Notes under the pieces: generated by a model
The model's database searches: none
Seen by the model: only the letters and a program-made list of their open reading frames with translations
Told to the model about the DNA's origin: nothing
Shown here: piece by piece, positions 1-8,409 of the stretch
Layout: each line of letters opens with the position of its first letter
Position numbering within the stretch: position 1 is the stretch's first letter
Translations under genes and position numbers: made by a program
Assembly (NCBI RefSeq): GCF_014697545.1
Contig: NZ_JACJSA010000015.1
Coordinates: forward strand, 1 to 64,000
Length of the DNA stretch: 64,000 bases
Direction: 5' to 3'
DNA from: Oscillatoria sp. FACHB-1407
Lineage (GTDB): Bacteria > Cyanobacteriota > Cyanobacteriia > Elainellales > Elainellaceae

Positions 1-304
1 ATCGAGGAGTTCAGGTCGAAAAGTCATAGTACGAGTGTCTCGGGTCTAGTAGTTCATTAGATCTCATTTCTGACCTTTGACACAATCTAATTTACAATCC
101 CAATACAAGCGATCGCTCTGACATGAATAGCTTGTCAAAATTGTCACTTAAAGATTGTTGTACTAATTGTTGTGAGTGGATTTGAAAATTCCTCGTACGA
201 TTCATTAACTGGGGCAAATGCTCTGATTGGAAGTACTGGGCTTTACACAATCAACCTCAACCGAACTGCCCAACCGTAACATTCTTAGATGGAGCGATCG
301 CCCC
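1..304. other. Intergenic left edge, no gene seen
   Basis: I see no convincing gene in this stretch. The open frames that run through it on the plus strand continue into the antisense of the protease gene and have low-complexity translations. One HIP1 site lies near position 110. The stretch probably holds the downstream flank of the protease gene and the edge of a gene outside the window. Confidence 0.5.
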
Positions 305-330
305 CAAAAAATCCGGCATTGCTGCCGGAT
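305..330 (-). terminator. Rho-independent terminator of the protease gene
   Basis: On the minus strand, arms ATCCGGCA and TGCCGGAT (positions 330-323 and 318-311) enclose a four-base loop. They are followed by a run of six T. The structure lies about 30 bases after the stop codon of the minus-strand protease gene, where a terminator is expected. Confidence 0.8.
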
Positions 331-361
331 CAGATGTCTCCAGTTAAGGCAATATCAGCGA

Positions 362-1609
362 CTATTCGTATTCCTCTTCGCTGTTTTCGTCATATTCCTC
401 ATCAGACTCCTCATCGTATTCTTCGCTTTCCTCGTCGTACTCAGCTTCATAGTCTTCGCTGTCTTCGGCATACTCCTCGTCAGACTCCTCATCGCTCTCT
501 TCGTTGCTTTCGCCATCAAAGCTATAGCTATAGTCTTCGTCAATGGCGTACTCCTGACAAAGAGCCTCTAGGTTTTCCAGAAAATCTGTGGAATCCTCGA
601 TTGTCAGATCAAAGTTGAGAATATCAAGGTGAATGGTGCCTTCGTCGTTCTCTTCGTAGTTGTAGTCAAAGTAATAGTCTTCTTCACTTTCGACATACTC
701 CAGGCACAAAGCATCTAATGCTTCTGCAAATCCTTCAGGATCTTCTGTGGTGATGTAGAAGTCATACAGTAGTAGAGAATTTTCATCGGCGAAGGAGGAT
801 TCATCCTCTTCCCAAACATCTGCTGTGAAATCGAGATCATTTACCGATTTAATGATCCACGAGTCATGACCGTTATAGTCTGAATGCATGACGTAATCGT
901 AGGGAATGTAGCAATAGCCGCGATCGCCCCAGTCTGATCCCCATGAATTTCTGACAATAAACATCCGGTCTTTGTCGGAGTAACCCACACACAACATGGC
1001 GTGCCACGCATGGGTTTCTCGCACATCTTCAGATCGTTTGGGCAATGAGATACGACCTCGATTTTCAGTCGCAGTATTGAAGGATTCAAATAGGTTGAGA
1101 GCAAAGGCGATCGGATATCCTTCAGCCAGAGTATGTCGCCACAAATCTAAATCCGTTTCAATAAACTCTGCTTCAGTAATCGTAAAATTAGCTGCATTCT
1201 CATAAGCCGACTCATCAGGCTCATCAAAAATCATCGCTTCATCATTGAGCCACAAGTCCTCGCAACAAGCCCCATGTTCAATCAAACTCTCGATCGCACA
1301 ATACATCATGGTGCCGCTATCTTCGTGCTGGCTATCGTGTCGTGCCCGTGCGTTGTAATACACAAATAAACGGCTGATATCCCCAGACTCACCGAATTCG
1401 CGCTTAGCCAGGTATTCATAAGCACCTACAAAGGCATTCGCAACACAGCTATTGCCAACTTGCTCTTCGACATCCGTCATAAACTTTCGCAGATCAACCC
1501 GATGGGGCAATTGTTGTTGCCCAAATCGACCCGCCTGATGAGATTTGGCATGGTCTGGGCGAGCACCGACTTGATAGCCACCAACACGATATTTGAGGTT
1601 CGTACCCAT
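362..1609 (-). CDS. Papain-like (C1) cysteine protease with acidic C-terminal tail
   Basis: Predicted 415-residue C1-type cysteine peptidase. The catalytic set is visible: Cys55 in the context QVGNSCVANA, His203 in THAWHAMLC, and Asn221 in RNSWGSDWGD. The peptidase domain covers about residues 30-255. After it come two imperfect copies of a roughly 40-residue unit (about 280-320 and 328-366), each with a pattern like L-DF-I--ED-----ALCLEY. The last 45 or so residues are almost entirely Glu, Asp, Ser and Tyr. There is no signal peptide, so it is likely cytoplasmic. The ATG at 1609 is preceded by AGGAG at good spacing. The duplicated unit and the polyacidic tail are not part of the usual papain fold; the tail could bind cations or keep the protein soluble, but that is inference. 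Substrate unknown. Confidence 0.8.
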   Translation of the reverse strand: MGTNLKYRVGGYQVGARPDHAKSHQAGRFGQQQLPHRVDLRKFMTDVEEQVGNSCVANAFVGAYEYLAKREFGESGDISRLFVYYNARARHDSQHEDSGTMMYCAIESLIEHGACCEDLWLNDEAMIFDEPDESAYENAANFTITEAEFIETDLDLWRHTLAEGYPIAFALNLFESFNTATENRGRISLPKRSEDVRETHAWHAMLCVGYSDKDRMFIVRNSWGSDWGDRGYCYIPYDYVMHSDYNGHDSWIIKSVNDLDFTADVWEEDESSFADENSLLLYDFYITTEDPEGFAEALDALCLEYVESEEDYYFDYNYEENDEGTIHLDILNFDLTIEDSTDFLENLEALCQEYAIDEDYSYSFDGESNEESDEESDEEYAEDSEDYEAEYDEESEEYDEESDEEYDENSEEEYE

Positions 1610-1824
1610 TCAAAGAACTCCTGTGAAGATTGCCCACTTAGTATCTTGGGTACTCAAATATACCCAGACATCTGGCTGCGCTCCCACAGTTAGATAATTC
1701 TTCAAAAAGTACGTAAAGGGCTGAGGGGTAGAGGGTGGGTGAGTACGTTGCATTGCTGAATGTTGAAGCACCACCGCACGCTAGTACATCATTCAAGTAG
1801 TGTCACACCATTTGCAGATTATTA

Positions 1825-1860
1825 CTCCCTACTCCCTACTCCCTATTTCCCACTCCCCTC
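1825..1860. repeat. Heptanucleotide repeat, ACTCCCT type
   Basis: Several back-to-back copies of a seven-base unit (CTACTCC and close variants ending CCCACTCC). This is one of the short tandemly repeated repetitive families common in cyanobacteria. Related runs recur at 6061-6110, 15958-15990, 18280-18345, 20235-20280 and 60570-60606. It lies just after the stop of the following minus-strand gene. Position 1610-1824 holds no gene that I can support. Confidence 0.7.
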
Positions 1861-1863
1861 TGG

Positions 1864-2979
1864 CTATTGCTGCCGTTGAAGTTGCTCCCATTGTTGAATA
1901 ATGGCTTGCAATTGGGGAGGCAACTGATCTAGGGCAATATCTGTGTATTGGGTCGTACCGGATTGGCTGGTGAGGGTGATCGTGAAGTAGTCAGCCGATC
2001 CCTGGGGGGCAGGATAAGTCAACCCGTTGAAATTTTGAAATTGGTGTTGCTCTAGAAACTGGATAAACTGCTCAATTTGTTGAGGGGTGAGTTGATTGAG
2101 CAGATGGGGAACAGAGGAGCCATCGGCATGAGGTGGGGGTTGCATCACTTGCCCATCAGCTAACAGCATCACTTGAATACTTTGACCTGCAAAACCCCCC
2201 TCACGACTCATTTGAAATATGACTTCCGATCCTAAGTTAGGACGGGTCGAGTCTGGCATAAATTGAGGAACGAGGCTTGTATCACTGGCTGTTGTATTGA
2301 GACTAATGCCTGATCCGTCACCGTTCATGTGATAAACCCAGCTTTGTGAGGGGCTACTGACCACTGCCCGCCATCCTGAAATACCGATCGCCGCGCAGGC
2401 GTCATTAGGGACATAAATGCCTAAACAACCATCCCAGAACTGCGGTTCTGCGCTCACAACCTCTAACTCAGAAACAGGTACTCCAGACTCGGTAGAGGCG
2501 TGTTGTAGGAGGCGATCGCTCACGGTAGAGGGGAGGGTTTGCGAGTCTCTGGACAGGCGCAAGCTTCGTCCAGCTAAATCAGTGTGATAGACCAACCGCT
2601 GTTGTCCATGAGTCACAGTAATCTGCCAACCAGGGACAGTTACTAAAGCACATGACTCATTGATGTCACCTAACCCCAAACAACTATCTGACCAGATGCG
2701 GCGTTGGTAGTCCTGAATTTGCAATTGATCCCGTGAAATACCCAACCGTTGAGATGCATCCAACAACACCTGATTCGCTACAATTCGAGGCAGAGATCGG
2801 TTAGTTGTGGTAGCAGATGCCTGAGCAGAAAGGGTAACCGATTGATTCAGTGAAGTAGCCATTGCGGGTTGGCTGAGGCTAGGCAGGGCAATTGCACTGA
2901 GAGCAAGCAAGGACACTAATCCTGACCGATAGGGTAGCAGCCAGGAACGAAATAAATTAGAGGAAACCAACATAACCAT
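1864..2979 (-). CDS. Secreted protein with duplicated W-D-CLG domain
   Basis: 371-residue protein of unknown function. The N-terminus (residues 1-42) is a typical Sec signal with a hydrophobic core and an AMA cleavage-like site, so export is expected. Residues about 67-143 and 150-226 are two copies of one domain. Each has a WxDxCLG or WDGCLG motif, a second conserved Cys, a GW motif and a VYH motif, suggesting a disulfide per copy. A third region (about 245-365) is different and ends in a Gln-rich stretch. The duplicated domain is familiar from uncharacterised cyanobacterial exported proteins. I cannot assign a function. No operon partner is evident; the upstream 1 kb is non-coding. Confidence 0.75.
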   Translation of the reverse strand: MVMLVSSNLFRSWLLPYRSGLVSLLALSAIALPSLSQPAMATSLNQSVTLSAQASATTTNRSLPRIVANQVLLDASQRLGISRDQLQIQDYQRRIWSDSCLGLGDINESCALVTVPGWQITVTHGQQRLVYHTDLAGRSLRLSRDSQTLPSTVSDRLLQHASTESGVPVSELEVVSAEPQFWDGCLGIYVPNDACAAIGISGWRAVVSSPSQSWVYHMNGDGSGISLNTTASDTSLVPQFMPDSTRPNLGSEVIFQMSREGGFAGQSIQVMLLADGQVMQPPPHADGSSVPHLLNQLTPQQIEQFIQFLEQHQFQNFNGLTYPAPQGSADYFTITLTSQSGTTQYTDIALDQLPPQLQAIIQQWEQLQRQQ

Positions 2980-3100
2980 AACTGTTGACTCAACAAGAAG
3001 AGGAAGCCATAAATCGCTTTACTTCTCTACCGTAATCGGTGTTTGAGGGGATGCAAGGGTGGTTACAAAATTGGTGACAAGAATAAATAGCCTTCTATGG

Positions 3101-3118
3101 CAACTGTCGAGACAGTTG
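3101..3118. repeat. Palindrome CAACTGTC-GA-GACAGTTG
   Basis: Perfect 8-base arms around GA. Close relatives occur at 3878-3894 (AACTGTC-AA-GACAGTT) and 42164-42177 (ACTGTC-TC-GACAGT). The last two each sit beside a copy of the GGGGTGGAACCCC hairpin element, so this is likely a dispersed repeat rather than an operator. Confidence 0.6.
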
Positions 3119-3486
3119 ATCGCAATCAGCTTTGCACTCTTTTCACCTGCAACACTGTCCCCTTGACCCATTACTGGGTGCCAAATGGTTATGTGAGGGA
3201 ATAGGATTTTGTAACAACTTTGTCACTTTTAATCTCGACAAAAATGTGAAACCTTGAGACGCTCTCATAAAAAACAGCTCTATGAAAGTATGGGATTCGA
3301 GCAGAATGCTTCAATAGGAGAGCCTTTACAACAAGCGATCTGTGAAATGAGGCTTGCAACAATCTGAGAGTTATGTGTCTATATATAACAATTCAGATTT
3401 TTCGTTAATAAATGTTGCAGCTCCTTGATCCCGTTGCTAGGGTGTGTAGGTACGATTTTCTGGTTACGCCTCTGGAGGTGCTATTG

Positions 3487-3525
3487 ATGCGTTATGTTGC
3501 TCCCGATGCTTTGCCAGCTGGCTGA
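3487..3525 (+). CDS. Possible 12-residue micro-ORF
   Basis: ATG at 3487 is preceded by GGAGG (3474-3478) with an 8-base spacer. The frame encodes MRYVAPDALPAG and stops. The strong ribosome-binding site is the only support. It may be a leader peptide or chance. No family recognised. Confidence 0.25.
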   Translation: MRYVAPDALPAG

Positions 3526-3902
3526 TACTCAATCCCCCTTGGGGTGATGTAACAGCAACCAGCAATGGCTATTCTCTGAAAACGGACTGGATGCTGTTGA
3601 ATAACTCAATTGAGTTGTCAGTTTTGACATTTACCCGTCGTTCCAATGTGTACTCAGAATGATTGGATCTGATTTGTTTCACTCAATCCCCATGAGCCTA
3701 CCCAGTTGAGATAAACAGTTCAATTCATTCGTTGTTTTAGGTTCGAGTCATTTCTTGTCTTACTCAGTGCCACTCGCCTTGAGATGTCTACTCTGACTCA
3801 CTAAACGTTAAGCCCTGTTGATTCAAATTCCAAACCCCCTGGATTCTTGTCAGAGTTTTAGTTTGAGACATCTATATCAACTGTCAAGACAGTTCGGACA
3901 AG

Positions 3903-3966
3903 GAGGTGTGGAGGCTTCGTCCCCAGCCAGGGGTTCCATCCCTGTACTCCGTCCTCACTGGTGCTT
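3903..3966 (-). repeat. GGGGTGGAACCCC hairpin element, copy 1
   Basis: Read on the minus strand this is GAGGACGG...AGGGATGGAACCCCTGGCTGGGGAC..., a pair of adjacent GC-rich hairpins. It matches elements at 17492-17573, 22230-22336, 42095-42160 and 42776-42836. It lies upstream of the true start of the short-chain dehydrogenase and is not part of its protein. Confidence 0.65.
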
Positions 3967-4025
3967 TGGTTGATATATCAGGCAGATGGCAACTGTGCGT
4001 TAGACCCCAGACCTGGAGGTTATGT

Positions 4026-4838
4026 ATGGATATTCGTGGAAAAACTGCTCTCATTACGGGAGCTTCCCGTGGAATTGGACGTGCGATCGCCCTGGAATTT
4101 GCCCGTCAAGGAATTAACCGAGTGCTGCTCGTAGCCCGTGATTCGCAACGATTGGCAGAGGTAGCTGACGAAATTCGATCGCTAAATGTGGAGGCTATTC
4201 CTCTAACAATTGACTTGAGCCAACCCATCGAAGTGAGTATCGCTGTAGCACAAGCATGGCGCGATCATGGACCCGTCCATATTCTGGTGAACTGTGCTGG
4301 AGTCGCTCATCAGGCGACGTTTTTACAAACTCGTCTGCCACAGGTGCAGCAAGAGATCGCCACTAATCTGATTGGCATGTACACCATTACGCGCTTGGTT
4401 GCTCGCCGCATGGTGGCTCAACGAGAAGGGGCGATTGTGAATGTGTCTAGTTTGATGGGCAAATTAGCCGCTCCAACGATGGCAACTTATTCAGCGACTA
4501 AATTTGCCATTCTCGGCTTTTCGCAAGCCCTCCGAGGTGAACTGGCAGCCCACAATGTCAAAGTGATTACGCTGTTGCCCACCCTAACGGACACTGACAT
4601 GGTGCGGCATTTGCAGTGGTTTCGGTGGATTATGCCTGTCTCCTCGCAACAAGTTGCAGAAACTCTGATGGTTGGACTGAAACGGGGATCCAACGAAATT
4701 TTGGTGGGTTGGCAGAGCCATTTAGCCGTCTGGTGCAACCGGATTGCCCCCTGGATCATGGAAAAGATCTTGCTGCTTGCCGCACCGTTGCCTAGAAAAC
4801 CGCAAAAGGTCTATCCAGAACTGCGGAAAGCGGGATAA
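4026..4838 (+). CDS. Short-chain dehydrogenase/reductase (SDR)
   Basis: 270-residue NAD(P)-dependent oxidoreductase of the classical SDR family. Visible motifs are the Rossmann TGASRGIG (residues 11-18), NCAG (about 89-92), catalytic Ser at about 142 in VNVSS, and YSATK with Tyr155 and Lys159. The start at 4026 is chosen because GGAGG lies at 4015-4019 and the Rossmann strand begins within ten residues. The frame remains open for 40 more codons upstream, but that stretch is made of a dispersed repeat. A hydrophobic segment near the C-terminus could associate with membrane. Substrate cannot be told; fatty-acyl, steroid-like or sugar substrates are all possible. Monocistronic, convergent with the hli gene. 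Confidence 0.85.
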   Translation: MDIRGKTALITGASRGIGRAIALEFARQGINRVLLVARDSQRLAEVADEIRSLNVEAIPLTIDLSQPIEVSIAVAQAWRDHGPVHILVNCAGVAHQATFLQTRLPQVQQEIATNLIGMYTITRLVARRMVAQREGAIVNVSSLMGKLAAPTMATYSATKFAILGFSQALRGELAAHNVKVITLLPTLTDTDMVRHLQWFRWIMPVSSQQVAETLMVGLKRGSNEILVGWQSHLAVWCNRIAPWIMEKILLLAAPLPRKPQKVYPELRKAG

Positions 4839-4873
4839 TCAGCCTCTCAGTTCTCACCAAGGTTCAGTTCCTG

Positions 4874-4908
4874 AAAAAAGGGCGATCGCCCACACTTAGC
4901 GATCGCCC
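4874..4908 (-). terminator. Terminator of hli built from two HIP1 sites
   Basis: On the minus strand, GGGCGATCGC (4908-4899) and GCGATCGCCC (4889-4880) form a 10-bp stem with a nine-base loop, followed by six T. It is 27 bases past the hli stop codon. Each arm contains a complete HIP1 octamer. Confidence 0.75.
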
Positions 4909-4934
4909 CAGACGCGATTCATTCCCCTGGTTCA

Positions 4935-5144
4935 CTACAGGCTTGTTAACCAACCGATCACGCCGTGTCCAGTAACAGCTTCTAAAACCAATACTGAAAC
5001 GAAGCCAATCATGGCAAGTCGTCCGTTGAGCTTCTCAGCATATGCGTTAAATCCAAATTGCTGAGTGTCATCTACGTACACCTTAGGCTCAACAGCGTAC
5101 ATGTTGGCGCGTCCACCCTCTTCCATCACCTGTCCACGAACCAT
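4935..5144 (-). CDS. hli: High-light-inducible one-helix protein (Hlip)
   Basis: 69-residue one-helix chlorophyll a/b-binding-like protein of the HLIP/SCP family. These thylakoid proteins bind chlorophyll and carotenoid and protect photosystem assembly under excess light. The signature A-E-K-LNGRLAMIGF (about residues 35-48) supplies the Glu, Asn and Arg ligand set, followed by the rest of the single membrane helix. The start is placed at 5144 because it gives the usual family length and has a GGAAGAGG purine tract upstream; an ATG 21 codons further upstream lies in the promoter region. An HLR1-like element lies 34-51 bases before the start, which predicts RpaB control and light-stress induction. 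Followed by a strong terminator. Confidence 0.9.
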   Translation of the reverse strand: MVRGQVMEEGGRANMYAVEPKVYVDDTQQFGFNAYAEKLNGRLAMIGFVSVLVLEAVTGHGVIGWLTSL

Positions 5145-5177
5145 GTTAAATTCCTCTTCCTTAAGCTTGTGTAACAA

Positions 5178-5195
5178 AATATAACACAATGTAAA
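5178..5195 (-). promoter_or_regulatory. HLR1-like RpaB-binding element upstream of hli
   Basis: On the minus strand this reads TTTACATTGTGTTATATT. The HLR1 consensus is two direct repeats of (G/T)TTACA(T/A)(T/A) separated by two bases; the first repeat matches fully and the second has one mismatch. A further GTTACACA follows. Position upstream of an hli gene is where RpaB sites are known to occur. Confidence 0.65.
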
Positions 5196-5212
5196 GAAAT
5201 ATCTCAAGGATT

Positions 5213-6055
5213 TTAATTCTTGCAGTGACTGAGTAGGTGAGAACGCAGCTCAGCGATCGTTCTGGGAGGAACTCGTTGAGCCCGCTGATGCTCTGGCAGG
5301 GCATACCAAACTTCTAACAGAGTTGGAATGCCCAGTTGCAATTGCTCTAATAAAGCGACATTGGCAAACACCGTATTGGTTTGATCCGATAACACCATCT
5401 GCCCTTCGTGGAGCACAATGATCTGATCTGCCCAGGCATAGGCAAGGTCAATATCGTGGGTTGCCATCACAACAGTGGTACCACTGGCATGAATGCGGTC
5501 TAATTCTTGAAATAAGTTGTGAGTTTGTCGGTTGTCCAAGTAAGCAGTCGGCTCATCTAACAACAAAAGTTTGGGTTGGAGTGCCATCACGCCTGCGATC
5601 GCGATCCGGCGTTTTTGCCCCAAACTTAGATGATGCAGCGGAAAATTCGCCAATTCCGTTAAGTTAAAGTCCTTTAGCGTCTGCTGCAATCGTTGTTTGA
5701 TTTCTGTCGGTGGCAATTGCAGATTACAAAGTCCATAGGAAATATCTTCTGCAACGGTCGCAGCAACCAATTGTCGTTCTGGGTCTTGAAACGTTAATCC
5801 AATATGTTGTCGCCACAGGTTCAATGAAGCGGGGGTGTATTGCAGTGGGCTTCCCTGCCAATAAATCACTCCAGATGTACAGCGATACAAGCCATCCGCG
5901 AGAAATAGAAGTGTCGATTTACCGCATCCATTGTGTCCTAAAATTGCAGTCTTTTGACCACCTGTAATAGTTAGGTTTAAGTTTTGGATGGCGGGATGTT
6001 TGCCTCCAGGATAGGTGTAGCAGACATTGCGAAATTCGAGTAGCGGAGTGGACAT
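5213..6055 (-). CDS. cbiO: Cobalt ECF transporter ATPase CbiO
   Basis: 280-residue ABC ATPase. Walker A GHNGCGKST is at about residues 40-48, the signature LSLGQKRRIAIAG in the middle, Walker B LLLLDEPTAYLD follows, and the switch His is in ATHDIDLA. In CbiMNQO systems this subunit forms the ATPase dimer that powers Co2+ uptake. It is the last gene of the minus-strand cbiM-cbiN-cbiQ-cbiO run, with about 70 bases separating it from cbiQ. That gap carries heptanucleotide repeats of two kinds. Start ATG at 6055 gives the standard N-terminus. The cobalamin riboswitch upstream of cbiM supports cobalt rather than nickel as the metal. Confidence 0.9.
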   Translation of the reverse strand: MSTPLLEFRNVCYTYPGGKHPAIQNLNLTITGGQKTAILGHNGCGKSTLLFLADGLYRCTSGVIYWQGSPLQYTPASLNLWRQHIGLTFQDPERQLVAATVAEDISYGLCNLQLPPTEIKQRLQQTLKDFNLTELANFPLHHLSLGQKRRIAIAGVMALQPKLLLLDEPTAYLDNRQTHNLFQELDRIHASGTTVVMATHDIDLAYAWADQIIVLHEGQMVLSDQTNTVFANVALLEQLQLGIPTLLEVWYALPEHQRAQRVPPRTIAELRSHLLSHCKN

Positions 6056-6060
6056 GAACG

Positions 6061-6147
6061 AGAGGGAGTAGGGAAGTGAAGGAGTGGAGGAATGGAGGAG
6101 TAGGGAGTGGGGGAGACAAAAAATCTAAAATCTAAAATCTAAAATTA
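6061..6147. repeat. Heptanucleotide repeats between cbiQ and cbiO
   Basis: GGGAGTAGGGAAGTG-like purine heptamers (6061-6112) are followed by four copies of a TCTAAAA unit (about 6120-6147). The second type recurs at 6957-6978 and inside the variable arms of both cobalamin riboswitches (8150-8205 and 10675-10733). Confidence 0.75.
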
Positions 6148-6913
6148 CTAATCCGATACACCCAACTAGAGATTCAATCGCATAACGTTTTGAGTAAATA
6201 TACGATTGATCAGAATACACTTGAAAGTTGCCGTTAAATCCACGAGCCATAAGAGCTAGAGAGAAATAGTGATACTGTTGAAGCGATCGCACGAGTAGTT
6301 GACTCACAACTAATCCCACACTATACATCCACCGTTTTCGGGTGCGATAACCTCCGCGCGATCGCTGTGCTAACTGCAATTCAGCAACTACTTCTAGAAA
6401 TAGAAATACAAATCGATACATCAGCAACAACAGTTCTGTAATGAGGGTAGGAACACGCCATTGCCGCAACACTTGTAACAGGTCGGTGAATGGAATAGTA
6501 AACAACACAAATAACAAACAGGAGGTACACGCTAGCGATCGCGCCCCAATCTGCATCGCTTGAAGTAACCCACTCCGACTGATAAACAGATACCAGTTTC
6601 CCAGCGTGACTCCTGCCATGGGATCGAGTTGCCCAGTGGCAATCTGCTCTACAGAGACAATACTTATCATTAAGGCTGGAATGCTGGTTAGCAGGAATAA
6701 TCCAGCAACCATCATTGCATTCCCATAAATCTTGGCTGGAATGCGAGCATAGCCCACTGTCCACACTCCCAACCACGCGGCAATCAACAGTTGCAAAATA
6801 GGATGAACCATCAGTGCAATGAGTAACACGGCGATCACAAAGCAGAGTTTTTGCTGAGGTGATATATGCCGCAAATGATTGGTGTAGGTATAGACATCCA
6901 GGTGATGATGCAT
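6125..6913 (-). CDS. cbiQ: Cobalt ECF transporter membrane subunit CbiQ
   Basis: 262-residue integral membrane protein, the EcfT-type coupling subunit of the cobalt transporter. It has several hydrophobic helices in its first 130 residues. Two coupling-helix motifs that contact the ATPases are visible as QRSRGGYR (about residue 183) and LMARGFNG (about residue 222). It lies between cbiN and cbiO on the minus strand, consistent with a cbiMNQO operon. The last codons run into the TCTAAAA heptamer array, so the C-terminus is repeat-shaped. Confidence 0.9.
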   Translation of the reverse strand: MHHHLDVYTYTNHLRHISPQQKLCFVIAVLLIALMVHPILQLLIAAWLGVWTVGYARIPAKIYGNAMMVAGLFLLTSIPALMISIVSVEQIATGQLDPMAGVTLGNWYLFISRSGLLQAMQIGARSLACTSCLLFVLFTIPFTDLLQVLRQWRVPTLITELLLLMYRFVFLFLEVVAELQLAQRSRGGYRTRKRWMYSVGLVVSQLLVRSLQQYHYFSLALMARGFNGNFQVYSDQSYIYSKRYAIESLVGCIGLVILDFRF

Positions 6914-7000
6914 ATCTGGTGTGGGTATCTCGCCCGCGTACTTCCCCTATGTCATTTTGGATTTTGGATTTTAGATTGTGAATGGTGGCTAATTACACTC

Positions 7001-7306
7001 TCATTCTCGTTTCTGGTTTTGGTGTGTTTGTCTACCCCGATGTAGTCCAATTACATATCCAATGACACCTGCACCTAGAGCGGCTTGTACTGCAAATAAC
7101 AGCGACTCAACTTCACTACTTGCTGGTTCAAATAGTGGATTAACCCAGGGTTGATAGTTGGGATTCGTCTCTTGAATGAGCACCTCTGCTTCGCCATCGG
7201 CTCCGCTAAAGTCGGCTCCGCGCACTAAGATGAGTGGGGCGATCGCCAACGCCAACACCCCTGCCACTAACAGCCAATTGTTCCAACTACGATGAGTTCG
7301 GTTCAT
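7001..7306 (-). CDS. cbiN: Cobalt transporter accessory subunit CbiN
   Basis: 101-residue protein with two membrane helices (about 10-30 and 68-90) and a loop in between containing the family pattern G-A-D-F-x-G-A-D-G-x-A and the N-P-x-Y-x-P-W-x-x-P stretch. CbiN stimulates metal loading through CbiM. It starts three bases after the cbiM stop codon with an AGGAGCC ribosome-binding site inside the cbiM end, so translation is likely coupled. Length and layout fit the family. Confidence 0.9.
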   Translation of the reverse strand: MNRTHRSWNNWLLVAGVLALAIAPLILVRGADFSGADGEAEVLIQETNPNYQPWVNPLFEPASSEVESLLFAVQAALGAGVIGYVIGLHRGRQTHQNQKRE

Positions 7307-7309
7307 CGG

Positions 7310-8065
7310 TTATGGCTCCTGTTTGATCAAATTGAGAACCTTCAGTTCGTCTCGGCTATAGGATTGCAACCAATTCCACACCAGCACGGTTAATAACCCC
7401 TCGCTAATGGCTAACGGCAGTTGAGTGATCGCGAAAATACTCGCAAACTTAGTGAAGGCAGCTAACACGCCTCCACTTGCCGCTGGAAACGCCAATGCCA
7501 ACTGCATCGACGTCGTGACATAGGTGAGCAGATCGGCTAACATTGCCGCCAGGAAAATAGCCAGTGTTTGTCTACCAGTTGAATGCATCATCAACTGATA
7601 CACGCCGTAGGCGACAAACGGACCTACGACTGCCATCGATACCGCATTCGCCCCAAATGTGGTTAACCCACCGTGCGCTAACAACAGTGCCTGAAACAGG
7701 AGAACGAGCGCACCCAGAACAGACATGACAGATGGGCCAAACAGCACCGCTCCTAATGCCGTTCCTGTGGGGTGAGAACTACTGCCTGTGACCGAGGGGA
7801 TCTTGAGAGCCGACAGCACGAAGGTAAACGCCCCTGCCAATGCCAATAGGAGCTTGGTTTCAGGATGCTGCTGTGTGAGGCGAGTCAGCGATCGCAACCC
7901 CCACAAAAAGAATGGAATAAACATTGCCCACCAGAAGGTTGCCCAACTCATCGGCAAAAACCCTTCCATAATGTGCATTGCCTGGGCAGGTGCCGGAGAG
8001 CCAACAACCAGATAAAAACTAAGCCCTGCCATCATCGCAAGGCGTAACCATTGATGCGGTTTCAT
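7310..8065 (-). CDS. cbiM: Cobalt-binding membrane component CbiM with signal peptide
   Basis: 251-residue substrate-capture subunit. The canonical CbiM N-terminus MHIMEGFLP starts at residue 30 and is preceded by a Sec-like signal ending PAPAQA. In the family the free N-terminal amino group and the His at position 2 coordinate the metal, so cleavage after AQA would regenerate that end. Further motifs include the [11 protein letters not shown] region with the conserved His (about residue 95). First gene of the operon. Its leader holds a cobalamin riboswitch, so expression should fall when B12 is plentiful. Confidence 0.92.
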   Translation of the reverse strand: MKPHQWLRLAMMAGLSFYLVVGSPAPAQAMHIMEGFLPMSWATFWWAMFIPFFLWGLRSLTRLTQQHPETKLLLALAGAFTFVLSALKIPSVTGSSSHPTGTALGAVLFGPSVMSVLGALVLLFQALLLAHGGLTTFGANAVSMAVVGPFVAYGVYQLMMHSTGRQTLAIFLAAMLADLLTYVTTSMQLALAFPAASGGVLAAFTKFASIFAITQLPLAISEGLLTVLVWNWLQSYSRDELKVLNLIKQEP

Positions 8066-8109
8066 GCCTGTCTGTCACCTCGCAGACTAATTTCAACATG
8101 GGTCTTCTA

Positions 8110-8297
8110 TCGGCGGGCATCCTGACTTACACGATTTAGGAGTTTGAATTTCGGATTTTGGAGAGATAAACGCCAAAATCTAAAATCAGCAATCCAAAAT
8201 CGGCTTACAGTTGCGGGACAGCGTTGGATTTGCACCAAACTTTCCCCCTTGCGTCTGATGGCTGCTCCCCATCAGAACCGATCAGCACCTTAGGACT
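8110..8297 (-). ncRNA. Cobalamin riboswitch upstream of cbiM
   Basis: On the minus strand the conserved core is present in order: GGTGCAAATCCAACGCTGTCCCGC, then AACTGTAAGCC (B12-box like), a variable arm made of AAAATC-type heptamers, then GTAAGTCAGGATGCCCGCC. A GATGGGGAGCAGCCATCAGA hairpin precedes the core. About 45 bases separate it from the cbiM start. It matches the adenosylcobalamin-type riboswitch layout. Confidence 0.93.
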
Positions 8298-8409
8298 GTA
8301 TCACTGTCGGTTGCAATACTCAACCGCACTGTTACTCACTGCAATATCAGTCCATTAGTTATGAGGTAGCAGCAATTTATAATAGATAACAATTGCTGGG
8401 GAAGGACTG

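Larger units (their letters stand above)
2980..3905. other. Long intergenic region with palindromes and a micro-ORF
   Basis: About 925 bases without a long gene. It holds a perfect palindrome at 3101-3118 (arms CAACTGTC and GACAGTTG), a related one at 3878-3894, and a possible 12-codon reading frame at 3487-3525 listed separately. An AT-rich TATATATA stretch near 3382 could be part of a promoter. No RNA family was recognised. Confidence 0.5.

Noticed and set aside
227-618. Plus-strand frames at the left edge with hydrophobic or Arg-rich translation
   Set aside because: They are antisense to the low-complexity acidic tail of the protease; hydrophobicity follows from the base repeats.
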